DNA of 58,383 nt, taken from the NCBI GenBank assembly GCA_934215405.1, contig CAKPZU010000001.1, positions 1-58,383 of the forward strand, written 5' to 3'. The notes under the pieces are model-generated. The model was not told the DNA's origin. It saw only the letters and a program-made list of their open reading frames with translations, and did no database searches. Shown here piece after piece: positions 29,055 to 39,771 of this stretch. Source of the DNA: an uncultured Bacilli bacterium (GTDB taxonomy: Bacteria > Bacillota_I > Bacilli_A > RFN20 > CAG-631). Position 1 is the first letter of the stretch; each line of letters opens with the position of its first letter. A program made the position numbers and the translations under genes.

Positions 29055-30146
29055 TTAGTTGTTTATAGGTTGATATTCACAATTAGTTTTGAGAATATGA
29101 AAAATAACTCTAACAAGTTTCTTAGAAACATGCCCAATGGCACAATTGTATGACTTGCCTTCATTAATCTTCTTATTGAAGTAAGCCATAAAAGTTGGAT
29201 CATGTTTAACAATTATTCTTGACGAAATAATAATTGCGTTTCTAAGATGAGATGATTATCTTTTAGAAATTTTTGTATTTTCAGTTTTATATTTACCCGA
29301 TTCATAAACGATTGGATTTAAACCTGCATATGCAAGTAAAGAATCAGCGTTTCTAAAATTGTCTATTCTGCCAATTTCACCAATAATACCTGCAGCACAT
29401 ATAGCGCCAATTCCTGAAATACTAAGAAGATTAGAACAATGCTCTTTTGTAAGAGTTACTAATTCTTTAATAATTTCTTCCTTTGATTGACGATATAATA
29501 AGATAATATTAACAAGTTGTTTAATAATCAATCCATCTGAATACGAATATACACCAACAGTTTCATTAGCTGCTTTCAAAAATGCTTCAACTTGTTCTTC
29601 ACTAAAGTGTCCATAAGAAGTTTTAGCACAAAAATTAGCAAGAGCATCTTTGTGTTTTCTTTTATATGCAGATGGAATTGTATATAATTTAAGGAGTTCA
29701 AATGGTAAAATACCCTTTAATTTAGGGGAAAATCTTAAAAACTCAGGTAAAACGACATGAATTTTACCAGTCAACTCATTAGTTGTCATATTTATCAACT
29801 TGTTATATTTTATAAGTTCTCTATCTTGTCTATTTTCGCATAATGGACTTTTAAAGATAGCTGAAACATATTGGTTAATAACGGGTTAATAAAAACAACC
29901 GAACAGTCTTTATCGTCATTAAAACTGTTTAAAATAGTGGTGGAATACAACACCGGTAGATTCTATTCCTATACGTATTTTAGAATCATTGAACAACTTC
30001 TTAGCATCATTAATGTAGCCGAGAAGTTTTTTGTATTCTGATTTTGAATTTTTAATTTGAAATATACTTTTGAAAATTTCACCATGTTTTGACATAATAC
30101 AAACATCGTGCTTTTCAGAAGCTACATCAATTCCTACATAAATCAT
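29055..30146 (-). pseudogene. IS110-family transposase, degenerate
   Basis: The N-terminal DEDD part starts at 30146 (MIYVGIDVASEKHDVCI, then IGIESTGVVFHHY) and stops at a TAA near 29919. The middle continues in other frames (VFINPLLTNMFQLS, then ENRQDRELIKYNKL), with the segment between, including the usual Asp-Ala-Arg region, deleted. The C-terminal half (LLSISGIGAICAAGIIGEIG, FRNADSLLAYAGLNP) is readable but has an in-frame TAA after KISKR at about 29253; the remaining SSHLRNAIIISSR to CEYQPINN ends at 29055. Three lesions make it inactive. It is a different element from the intact copy at 56791. Confidence 0.88.
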
Positions 30147-30165
30147 AAAAATCTCCTTTCTTTAT

Positions 30166-30336
30166 TGATGTCACGAAACCCTACAAGCATCTTGTCACGT
30201 GATCTAGTAAACAACCAGTATTGGCATGATATCCAATCTGTAACCAACTAATAACCATATTAACAAGAGTTGCAGCTATAGTCTCCTTTAACCAGTCAAT
30301 CACTGCTGTTAGAAAAATTAATAGTCTGCGACATCA
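30166..30336 (-). ncRNA. Structured leader of IS110 remnant, possible bridge RNA
   Basis: Non-coding stretch upstream of the transposase start. TGATGTC at 30166-30172 pairs with GACATCA at 30330-30336, closing a domain of about 170 bases that ends 20 bases before the start codon. The intact IS110 at 56791-57960 has the same layout with unrelated sequence. Bridge RNAs of IS110 elements are known to come from this side. Internal guide loops were not resolved by eye. Confidence 0.45.
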
Positions 30337-30402
30337 GAATGTATCAATAATATCACATTGATATATCCACCACAAATATTTCTCAATTTTAGAAAGGAAA
30401 GA

Positions 30403-30432
30403 TACTATATAAATGGTGGTAACTATATAGTA
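30403..30432. repeat. Inverted repeat before ABC ATPase gene
   Basis: Arms TACTATATA and TATATAGTA (nine bases, perfect) around a 12-base loop, 13 bases before the ATPase start. Possible operator, or structure masking the weak ribosome site. A five-codon reading frame (ATG at 30413) lies inside. Confidence 0.45.
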
Positions 30433-30444
30433 CTAGGATAAATA

Positions 30445-32302
30445 ATGTCAAAATTAACTTTAAAAAACATTTATAAGGTTTATGATGGTGGCGTTATGGC
30501 TGTATCAGATTTTAATTTAGAAATCAATGATAAGGAATTCATTGTTTTTGTTGGACCTTCAGGATGTGGAAAATCTACAACTTTAAGAATGATTGCAGGC
30601 CTTGAAGAAATAACATCAGGTGAATTATATATTTATTGATGACACATTAATGAATGATATTGAGCCTAAAGATAGAAACATTGCTATGGTCTTTCAAAAT
30701 TATGCCTTATATCCTCATATGAGTGTCTTTCAAAATATGGCTTTTGGCTTAAAACTTAGAAAAAATGCTAATGAAGATATTGAAAAAAGAGTTAAAAGAG
30801 CTACAGAAATATTAGGTATTACTGATTTACTAACAAGAAAGCCTAAGGCCTTATCTGGCGGTCAAAGGCAACGTGTTGCCTTAGGAAGAGCAATTGTTCG
30901 TGAGCCTAATGTATTTTTACTTGATGAGCCTTTAAGTAATCTTGATGCTAAATTAAGAGTACAAATGAGAACTGAAATTACGAAGCTTCATAAAAAGCTA
31001 GAAACAACATTTATATATGTAACACATGATCAAAAAGAGGCTATGACAATGGGAGATAGAATAGTTGTTATGAAGGATGGTTTAATTCAACAAGTAGACA
31101 CACCAGCTACTTTATATGAAGAACCTAGTAATATTTTTGTTGCTACATTTTTAGGCTCTCCTCAAATGAATATTTTTAAAGTTAATTTATTTAAGGATAA
31201 AACAGTAAAAGCTTCATTTGGAAAGAATATTATCGATTTTAAAGAAATAAAATCTAAGCAATTAGTTGATGAAAAATATTTAAATACTGATGTTGTATTT
31301 GGAATTAGACCAGAAAATATTTCTGTGACAGATAAAGGAATTGAGGCTGTTGTCGACCAAGTTGAGCATTTAGGTAGTGAAACAATTATTTATGCTAAGA
31401 TTGATGGAATAAATGAAACGATTACTGCTAAAATACCAACTAATCATAACATTAAAACAAATGATATTATTCATCTATCATTTGATGTCTCTAAATCACA
31501 TTTGTTTGATTTAAAAACAACATTATCTATTATGGGAGTACCTAAGTATAATGATATAAGCTGTAGAATTGAAGAAAACTATCTAGTTTTTAAAAATGAA
31601 AGAATTAAAATTTCAGAAGATGCTGCTTCACATCTTTTACCCTATGCTAAGGATGAATGTAGTAGAATAAAAGTGTTAACTAATAAAGTGTCATTATATG
31701 ATGTTCCTTCTTCCTTTAAGGTTCATTGTAAGGTTGAATTTAAAGTATCAGGAAGCGATAACGATGTATTATACACAAGGTGTGCTTTAAAGGATAACTA
31801 TTTCATCTTTAGAGTTAAAAAAGGCGATATAAAGGAAAATGATGAACTTGATGTATATATACCTTTTAAAGATATTTCTTTTGTAAATGATAATAATGAC
31901 AGGTTAAACACAAAAGAAATAGTACATAATAATGTAGCAAAGTGCTTAGTTAAAACAAAAAATAATAAAAGAATTATTGATATTAAATGCACTAAGCTAG
32001 TGTTCGATGATTTAGATGTTAAAGATGGGGAATATAATTTTACATTACTATCTAATAAGGTTGAATTTTTATACAATAAAAAATATGCTAAGAAGAATAA
32101 AATTACTCAAGAAAGTAAAGTAAACACTATTAAGGTTAGTGTTTATGATGAAGATATTATTGGAAGTAAAAATATTGCCTTTGTAAAAATTAATGGCTTT
32201 GAGCATTATGTAACCTTATCGTTAGATTATAAATTCAGTGTTTATAAAATGCCTGAATTTGAAATAGTAATTAATAAAGATAACTTTATATTAAATAAAT
32301 AA
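30445..32302 (+). pseudogene. MsmK/UgpC-type ABC ATPase, frameshifted by a 4-base duplication
   Basis: The ATPase expected to energise the CUT1 importers. Walker A (FVGPSGCGKSTTLR), Q-loop (MVFQNYALYPHM), signature (LSGGQRQRVALGRA) and Walker B (NVFLLDEPLSNLD) are all present, but the frame breaks after SGELYI: the sequence has TATT twice in tandem (about 30629-30636), and removing one copy restores SGELYIDDTLMND and one frame to 32302. Restored length is about 618 residues, against the usual 370, because about 240 beta-rich residues follow the first TOBE/OB region. Long versions of this ATPase are known from Mollicutes. No other ATPase lies in the window. Sequencing error, true decay or slippage cannot be separated here. 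Confidence 0.85.
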
Positions 32303-32306
32303 TAAT

Positions 32307-32371
32307 AAAAAAGAGGATGAAAACCAATTTTAAATTTCTAATGTAAAATTCGGCCCTTCATCCTCTTTTTT
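32307..32371. terminator. Strong bidirectional terminator
   Basis: Perfect 15-base arms (AAAAAAGAGGATGAA and its complement) around a 35-base loop that has its own small AATTTTA/TAAAATT stem. Serves the ATPase gene and the convergent subtilase gene. Confidence 0.9.
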
Positions 32372-32434
32372 GTTAGAGATTATTGAAATTTTTAAAACAA
32401 ATAAGATTTCTAAACATTCATTTACAGATTTTAT

Positions 32435-34481
32435 CTATTGAGTTGCTGAAGTAACATCTTTATTATAGAAGGTTAATGTACCATTTAAATATGTTTCTAT
32501 GTCTTCTAGGACTAAAACTATAATTCCACTTGGTAAAATATAACTACCATTTTTTGTAATGATAGTGGCATTAGTTGGTAAGATGTCAGAGAGCATTCCA
32601 ATGTCTCCATATCCATCCATATTAAGAAGAGCATTACACCCCAAACATCTTGCTTTAGGTTTTGATAAATCCGCTTGACTAATCATGTGAGCTTCAGTTG
32701 ACTCACCAATCACCCCACAATGACATATAGATTGATGAGAAATGCGATCATAATACTTCCAGTCATAACATGAATGAATGTGATTGTAAACTGACAAAGA
32801 TAAATATTCAACATAAGATGTCACTTTATTTATTAAATAGACTTTTATACTATAGTTTTTTGTAACTGTAGATGAATTTATAAATGTACCAATAATTAAA
32901 TTACTATTTTCACCATATTCAGTAGTTTCAACTATCTCATTATTTTCGTCATAAATTTTCACTTGATACTTTGAAATACTAGGAGTATAAATCGTACTAG
33001 ATGGAGATGTAACATTTGAATTTTGAACTAAAAATAAGCAATACTCAATTTCTTTATTCGCATCAATAGATACGTTTTTGGACATGACAGCTGTTGAGGC
33101 ACTAGTTTGAGTTATAATAGACTTTTTAACATAACTAGAAGAATTTAAAATCTCTCTAGTTGCTGCGTAGTTGACTAAACCTGCTCCAGCATAAGTATCC
33201 CAAACGGATGATTGACTTGGTAATTTAGAAGCTCCATTAATTAGTGCAGACATATATACTTCTGGATATTGCATTAATCTTGGAAATTCTTCCATTAATA
33301 ATGCAATTGTTCCAGTGACCATTGGCGCTGCAAAACTTGTTCCGCTCATAGAATTATATGAACTATTATTAGTGTTAGGAATAGAAATGTATTCTCCTGG
33401 AGCAACTAATGATGGTTTCATTAAAGGTCCTTCTATACTTGAATTAACTTTCCAAGAAGAAAAATATGAAATATTTTTATTTCCATCAATTGAACCAACA
33501 CTTAAGGTATTTGTCCCTATACCAGGATTTGTTAAATAATCATCTCTATGTCCTTTATTACCTGCTGATTTGACAATTGTTAAATAATTATTCCATACGA
33601 TATAATCAAGGTAAGCAGAATATCCATCATATTTGCCTTGATTATTAGTAAAGTTATCACTATACATACTTATATTTACAACGTTAACACCTTTTTCTAA
33701 TAGCCAATCAATAGCGTCATTTAGTCCATATGAATTATTAGTTTGATTATATGTATGAATATATAAATCTGCATTTGTGGCAATTCCATATGTTCCACCA
33801 ATAATTGATGCCACTTTAGTTGTATGGTCGCTTGTTGATATAGTATTATAGTCAATTATTTCATTTTTTGAAAAATTTGTTATATTGTCTGGATATCCAA
33901 TATCTATTATCCCAACCTTTATGTTATTCCCTGTGTATGTAGTTGAATCATTTACTTTAATTAAGTCTTTTGCACTATCCATATTAACTATAGTAGAAGA
34001 TGCGGAAGTATTAACATTTGCCTCTGAAGCAGATGATGCCATTCCAAATATTGGTGTTTCTTCTACATAAACACTATCTACATTATCGTTTTTAGAAAGA
34101 TTTTGAAAGTTTTCTTTTTCAATTAAATACGATTCGTAATTATCAAATGTAATAAAAATGAAAGGTGAAAAATCACTTAATTTTATTTTTCCATTTGTTT
34201 TTATGTGTTCTTTAGAAAATAAGTTATTTTTTTCTTGGTAATTTTTCTTATTTTGAGCACGAATTTTCATAATTAATTCTTGATTATATTTTAAATCATC
34301 AGTAAAAGTAATAAGACGTGCATCATTTAACTCTTCATTCAAGGCAACAACAACAGATATTTCATTACTATTTTTATTAACATTGCTACTTTCAATAAAA
34401 TTATCAAATACCTTTTTTTGATTTTAAAGGGATTGACAATAGTAGTAAACTAATACATACTAAAAAATTTTTCTTTATCAT
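32435..34481 (-). pseudogene. Secreted S8 subtilisin-like protease, poly-A frameshift after signal peptide
   Basis: The best start is the ATG at 34481 (AAGGGG upstream), giving a signal peptide MIKKNFLVCISLLLLSIPLK. The frame then hits a run of seven A; with six A it would continue as SKKVFDNFIESS into the long frame that runs to 32435. The catalytic domain is complete: Asp in GIIDIGYP, His in DHTTKVASIIGG, Asn in KSAGNKGH and Ser in MSGTSFAAPMV. The C-terminal tail has paired Cys (CHCG, CLGC) as in some gut Bacillota secreted proteins. Without the signal peptide, an internal TTG at 34342 would give a cytosolic form. Downstream of a lipoprotein gene by 29 bases. Confidence 0.8.
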
Positions 34482-34510
34482 TATTATATTCCCCTTGTAT
34501 AATATTTTAA

Positions 34511-35389
34511 TTAGTTCCAATAATATCCTATGGCTACATCTAAATTACCATTAGGAATCTCATTTTTTGGAATAATTACAAAATCTAAATATCTACTTAC
34601 AACCTCGGCTCCACCTCCAACTATTTTTTCTTTAATAGAAAGTTCAAGCCCATCTACTTTGAAATCATAGTATTTTACATCAGCTGTACCACTAGTTTCA
34701 TCTCTTACAACACATAAAACAATATTCTCATCAAATAAATTTCCACTAAAGTAATTAGTTACTACTTCATTTGTTATAGATGCTTCAAATGTATTTTTCA
34801 ATTCTGGAAAAGACACAATAAACTGATATCTTCTTTCACCAGAAAGTAAATTATACTCTTCACCGATGAAAGAAGGCCAATTAGTAACATTACTAAATGA
34901 ATAGCTTTGATAGTAATTTTGTGATATTGAGTCATTCATTATTTCTTTGTCATCTTTGAATATTTTAATACTATCTATTTTATTAACATCATCTTTGCTT
35001 AATTCTAAGAGATGCCACCAATAAACTATTGCATAGTCATCACCGAATTGTTTTGTTTTTACATATACATTAAGAGTTTTAGCTTTAATTTTATAGGCTT
35101 CAATTTCACTTCTACTTCCAGTGCTTGTTTCAACAATTTCGGTAGCTAAAAGAGATTTTGTTTCAAAAAAGGCATCGTTATACTTTTTAGGGGAATCATC
35201 TTTTAATAATGCTACTAAATCATGATGATTATTCACAATATTAAATTGTCCATCAACAACATCTTTTTGATAACTCATTTTAATGTAAGTGGCATTTACA
35301 GTTGAATTAGAACATCCAACAACACCAACGAGGCTAAAGAGAATCACACCAAATATTAAAAATAATTTAATTGTTTTGTTTTTAAACAT
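34511..35389 (-). CDS. Lipoprotein of unknown function
   Basis: A 292-residue lipoprotein with a clear signal peptide and lipobox VVGC, preceded by AGGAGGG. The rest is mixed alpha/beta with no domain I recognise; the C-terminal part (VDGLELSIKEKIVGGGAEVVSRYLD) is predicted to be strand-rich. It shares an operon with the subtilase gene, so it could be an inhibitor, chaperone or substrate of the protease; this is only position-based. Confidence 0.7.
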   Translation of the reverse strand: MFKNKTIKLFLIFGVILFSLVGVVGCSNSTVNATYIKMSYQKDVVDGQFNIVNNHHDLVALLKDDSPKKYNDAFFETKSLLATEIVETSTGSRSEIEAYKIKAKTLNVYVKTKQFGDDYAIVYWWHLLELSKDDVNKIDSIKIFKDDKEIMNDSISQNYYQSYSFSNVTNWPSFIGEEYNLLSGERRYQFIVSFPELKNTFEASITNEVVTNYFSGNLFDENIVLCVVRDETSGTADVKYYDFKVDGLELSIKEKIVGGGAEVVSRYLDFVIIPKNEIPNGNLDVAIGYYWN

Positions 35390-35445
35390 AAAATTAATAC
35401 CCTCCTATTATATTATATTAAATATAAACAAAAAATCCATATAGT

Positions 35446-35494
35446 ATTACCTAAATGGAGCAGTATTATTATTTACATTAAATCCTTAGGTAAT
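35446..35494. repeat. Inverted repeat in gap 35390-35675
   Basis: ATTACCTAA (35446-35454) and TTAGGTAAT (35486-35494) pair perfectly with a 31-base loop. The rest of the gap is AT-rich and should contain the lipoprotein promoter (reverse strand); nothing else is supported. Confidence 0.4.
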
Positions 35495-35675
35495 TTATAA
35501 GAACTATCAAGGCTGTTAACTTTCATTTATATTGTATCAAATATCGAACAGTATTTCAATCAAAACAAAATCTATACAATAATCACGTATCAATATAAAA
35601 ATAAATATCGGTTGTTTGTTTATTTTTATACATTTTGTTATTTATCGCGAATTTTCAAACTAAATGCTATTTGCT

Positions 35676-36518
35676 TTATTTATTCTTTTGCAAATGCTTT
35701 CTTAGCATTAATTCATAGGCTTTAGGAGAAACACCATAAACTCTTTTAAATTCTATTGAATAGTTTTTAGGATTTTCCCAACCAAGGCTATTAGCTATTT
35801 CAATTATCTTCATTTTTCCAAGCATATTTACAGAATATAAAACCTTCATTTTATTATGATATGAAATAATAGTTTCACCATAATATTTTTTAAACAAATT
35901 ACTAATATACCCTTGTGAAAAGCCAGTTTTTTGAACTATTTCAGTAATAGTTAATTCAACATAATCATAATAAGTTAATCTTAAGTATAAATCATTTAAC
36001 CATTCTGGAGCATTGGCTTTAATGGTTATATCTTTTTCTATTATTTTTTCAATAATATCCATTATAATGCTTTTATAAATAACATCAATTTCTGTAACAT
36101 ATTGCTCTTTATTTAAAAGCATTTGTGAAAGACGAGCAATCTTTTTTTGAAAGATGTTAAATTCTTCAGAGGTTGTTTTATATCTTAAAGGTTCTTTTAT
36201 AGAAAGTATTTTATTATAAAAATCATTACCAAATAAAAAGCATATTTGTTTAAATGTGTCGACCTTAATGTAAATATCACGCCAAACACTATTTTTATTT
36301 GAAAATGATATATCATGTGTTTCGTATGGGCGAATTAAATGAACTTCGCCTTTTGTACATTCATTTACAATACCATTATTAACTGACTGATAGCACATAC
36401 CATTTTCAACTATATTAAACTCAAAAAATGTATGGTTATGTTGCCCCATACATGATGATGGTAAATTAAGTCTTGTGTAAGGATTATTTAAAATTTCATT
36501 TTCATCTAGCGTTCTCAT
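35676..36518 (-). CDS. AraC-family transcriptional regulator
   Basis: A 280-residue regulator: cupin N-terminus (QHNHTFFEFNIVENGMCYQ, HLIRPYETHDI) and complete C-terminal AraC domain (ITEIVQKTGFSQGYISNLFK, IIEIANSLGWENPKNYSIEFK). It is divergent from operon 3 and so its likely regulator. Intact, unlike several genes around it. Confidence 0.88.
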   Translation of the reverse strand: MRTLDENEILNNPYTRLNLPSSCMGQHNHTFFEFNIVENGMCYQSVNNGIVNECTKGEVHLIRPYETHDISFSNKNSVWRDIYIKVDTFKQICFLFGNDFYNKILSIKEPLRYKTTSEEFNIFQKKIARLSQMLLNKEQYVTEIDVIYKSIIMDIIEKIIEKDITIKANAPEWLNDLYLRLTYYDYVELTITEIVQKTGFSQGYISNLFKKYYGETIISYHNKMKVLYSVNMLGKMKIIEIANSLGWENPKNYSIEFKRVYGVSPKAYELMLRKHLQKNK

Positions 36519-36599
36519 GTTTCCATTATATTCCAGAAAAAATTAAATTTCAACCTTATTTTTTATATTTCCATAAAAAATATTAAAAAATGGTAGTTT

Positions 36600-36621
36600 T
36601 TTCAAATATATCGATTTGAAA
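36600..36621. promoter_or_regulatory. Inverted repeat upstream of operon 3
   Basis: TTTCAAAT and ATTTGAAA with a six-base spacer in the AraC/operon 3 divergent region (36519-36706). A TTGATA block 12 bases downstream may be the minus-35 of operon 3. Possible regulator site. Confidence 0.45.
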
Positions 36622-36706
36622 TAAATATAGGGTTGATATACAATAAAATTAAATAATAAATATTTGTTTAATAAAATTAATGCAAATGCTCTTAGGGAGG
36701 AAAAAT

Positions 36707-38061
36707 ATGAAAAACAAAAGAATTCTTCAAGTATTGGCTTTACCATTTATTAGTTTGTTTGCTTTATCATCATGTAATGAAGGGGAAAATTCAAGCTTAA
36801 CTTATGTCGAAAATCATGAAATATATGGTTCCAATGCTACATATGATATTTTTAATAATAAAAAAAATTACAGTTGGCATGTGGGTTACACCACCAGATA
36901 ACTATAGAAGTGATGAATACTTTAAATTAATTGCCGAATCAGGAATTAATATGGTTAATGGCTTTGCTTATTCTGAAAACACTGAAGAAGAAGTCAAAAC
37001 AGTTTTAGAATATTGTGATAAATATAATCTTAATTATTTATTTGCTTCTCTTGAAATTGAAAATGATATAAGAAAGTATAGCCAAGACAAAAATAAGGAG
37101 TACATTGATCATACAATGAATATTATTGATAAATTTGCTTCCTATAAATCATTTGCTGGAGCATTATTTGTTGACGAACCTAATTCCTCATTATTTGATG
37201 CAATCGGTGACTTCTTTACAGTATTTAGGGAAAAATACCCAAATAAATTAGCTTATGTAAATATGCTTCCTCCATATGCATTAGCAGGAACTGGTTATTC
37301 AAGATATGAGGATTATGTAGATGGCTGGTTTAATAAAACTAATTCAACTATTTTCTCTTATGATCATTATCCATTAATAGATGCTAATCCAACACAAGAG
37401 GGTTATTCCTATGAATATCAAGATTATTATTATAGTTTAGATATATTAAGAAATAAAACATTAAATAAAGGCGTACCACTATGGACATTTGCTGCAACGC
37501 TTGGCTATGAGCATCAAAGTGAATATTCAAGAAGGGAACCATCAAGAGAGGATTTACGTTGGACAGTATTTTCAAACTGCTAAAGCCATTCAATATTTTT
37601 GCTTCTTTACTCCAAGCCAGGATTCATTCAATGATGCAATGATTACAAGAGGCGGAGTTAAAACTAAAAGATATGATTATGTAAAAGAAGTAAATAACGA
37701 ATTTAAAAACTATGAAGAAATATTAGTTAATGCTGATGCAATTGGCGTAATGATGAATGATTATAGAAGAAATGGTTATTATTTATATGATGAGCCATTA
37801 CAATCATTTGGCCCAATTAGAAGTGTTGATGGGAATAAGTATTTAATTGGTTGCTTTACTGATAAAGATAATGGTAATAAAACAGTTATGATAACAGCAA
37901 CTACTCCACGTGATGACATTGATATTACATTGAACATGTACAATAACATTACTGAGGTAGAAGCTTATATACAAGGTGTAAAGCAAACATTAAAAGTAAC
38001 TGATGGCAAGTTAAAGCTAAAAATTAATAAAGGCGATAGTGTAGTAATTTCATTTAAATAG
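36707..38061 (+). pseudogene. Lipoprotein glycosidase-like gene with two frameshifts
   Basis: Paralogue of the protein at 19727-21169. The signal peptide and lipobox (ALSSC) read in one frame from ATG 36707 (AGGGAGGA upstream). A run of eight A near 36864 shifts the frame; with seven A the sequence continues NNKKITVGMWVTPPDNY. A second break near 37573, where WTVFS should be followed by several residues then AKAIQYFCFF, looks like a net loss of about 11 bases. The remaining barrel, including FVDEPNSS and YDHYPLID, and the C-terminal beta domain are readable to 38061. First gene of operon 3. Confidence 0.85.
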
Positions 38062-38073
38062 GGAGGATTTAAT

Positions 38074-39702
38074 ATGAATAAGAAAGTAAGCATTATAAGT
38101 GTAGCAATGCTACTATTAACGCTAACTAGCGTTACATCATGTGATAGAGGGAATCAAGACATTAGTATTAATAATGAAAAAACGCAATTATATGTCGGTG
38201 TTTATGAAGGCGGTTTAAAAAGTGGTAGTTTATATAAAATTGCTGGGGAATTTGAAAAGAAATATGAAAATATCAGCTTTGAAGATTGAAAAACAGGTGT
38301 AGAGGTTGTATTTTTAGAGGGAAGATATGGAAATACAATTACAGACACTATTGCTGATTCACTAGAGGATGTTTATTTTGATACTGCAGCAAGCGCATTA
38401 TATTTACATAGTAATAACCAATTACTTGATATAAGTGAATTATATAACACGCCAATGAATTATGATTTTGTTACTAAAGCAACATCTTCTAATGAATCTA
38501 GTCAAACATTTTATGATTTAGTTAGAAGTGATAGACGTGATTATTATAAAGCAAAGGATGATGGAAAATTCTACGGTTATCCTGGGTATTCACAATATTT
38601 TGGTATTACATATGATATTGATATGTTTGAAGAATATAATCTTTATTTTTCTAAAAATGGCGGTTTTGTAAAGTCAAAGGATGAGCCAAGATCAGCAGGC
38701 CATGATAATGATTTTGAAACAACATTTGATAATGGGCTTCCTCAAACATATGATGAATTTTTCACTTTATGTGATAAGATAGTTTCGCTTAATATGACAC
38801 CTATTATGTGGGGAGGAACTGTTCAAGAATATGTAAACAGCTTACTTACTGCTTTAGCTGCTGATTTTGATGGAAAAGAACAAACTGAGCTAAATTATAA
38901 CTATGATGGAGTAGCTACAAGCTTAGTTAAAGAAATTGATGCAAATGGCAAAATTGTCCTTGACGATGAAGCAACTAAAATCTCTGCGAAAAACGGTTAT
39001 GAATTATATAGACAAGCAGGAAGATACTATGCTTTATCATTCTTAAATAGATTAGTATCTAATAAGGACTATTATAACTATTTGGACGCAACTAGTCCTT
39101 CGTTTTCAAATATTGATGCTCAAGATCAATACTTAGCCTCAAAAAGAAACTCAAGGAAAAGAACAGCTATGCTAATTGAAGGTAGCTGGTGGAATAATGA
39201 AGCATCAGGAACATTTTTATCAATGGCTGCAGAATATGGAGAAAGTGATTCACAAATAAATAGACGTTTTGGAATGCTACCTTTCCCTAAAGCAACTAAA
39301 GAAAAGGTTGGAGAAAAATTTACAACAATAGAAAGAGCAACTGGAGATGGCTTTATTAATGCTAATATTCCAGAATATAAAAAGGATTTAGCCTTAAGCT
39401 TTATTCAACATATGTTTAAAAAAGAATCATATCTTACTTGTCTTTCACTTGATTGTCAAACAAGGGCAGTTGAGTACACTTTAACTGATAATGAATACAA
39501 TTCTTTAAACTCTTGGGCTAAAGCAATGTATGATTTAAAGGAAAATGCAATTACTGCTACAATGTATTCAAATAGCGATATAATGAAATTATATTCATCA
39601 GAATTATGGTATTCTCCAAATTTATGGAATTCAACAGTAAATGGAACAACATATACTTACCCATCAAGAGCAATGATAAATTACCAAATAAGTGCAAAAT
39701 AG
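38074..39702 (+). pseudogene. Sugar-binding lipoprotein with in-frame TGA at a Trp position
   Basis: A 543-codon frame for a CUT1 binding protein (lipobox SVTSC) broken only by TGA at codon 72 (38287-38289): KYENISFED-stop-KTGVEVVFLEG. Trp is plausible there, one G-to-A step from TGG. Downstream are the usual marks YGYPGYSQYFGITYDIDMF and AMLIEGSWWNNEASG. If TGA is not read through, only a 71-residue fragment is made; the next ATG is internal. Its permeases downstream are intact. Confidence 0.85.
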
Positions 39703-39726
39703 TATTTTGAAGGGTTGGCAAAATAT

Positions 39727-39771
39727 ATGAATAAAGGAGTATGGGAAAGTAAATTCTCAAGCGTTATCTAA
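39727..39771 (+). CDS. Possible 14-residue leader peptide before permease
   Basis: A short frame MNKGVWESKFSSVI whose TAA overlaps the permease ATG (TAATG). The permease itself has no ribosome site, so translation of this leader could deliver ribosomes by reinitiation. It may instead be chance. Confidence 0.3.
   Translation: MNKGVWESKFSSVI

Noticed and set aside
30423..30434. Shared operator with the MarR promoter
   Set aside because: ACTATATAGTAC occurs at both sites, but it is short and AT-rich and the genes are functionally unrelated, so chance is likely.
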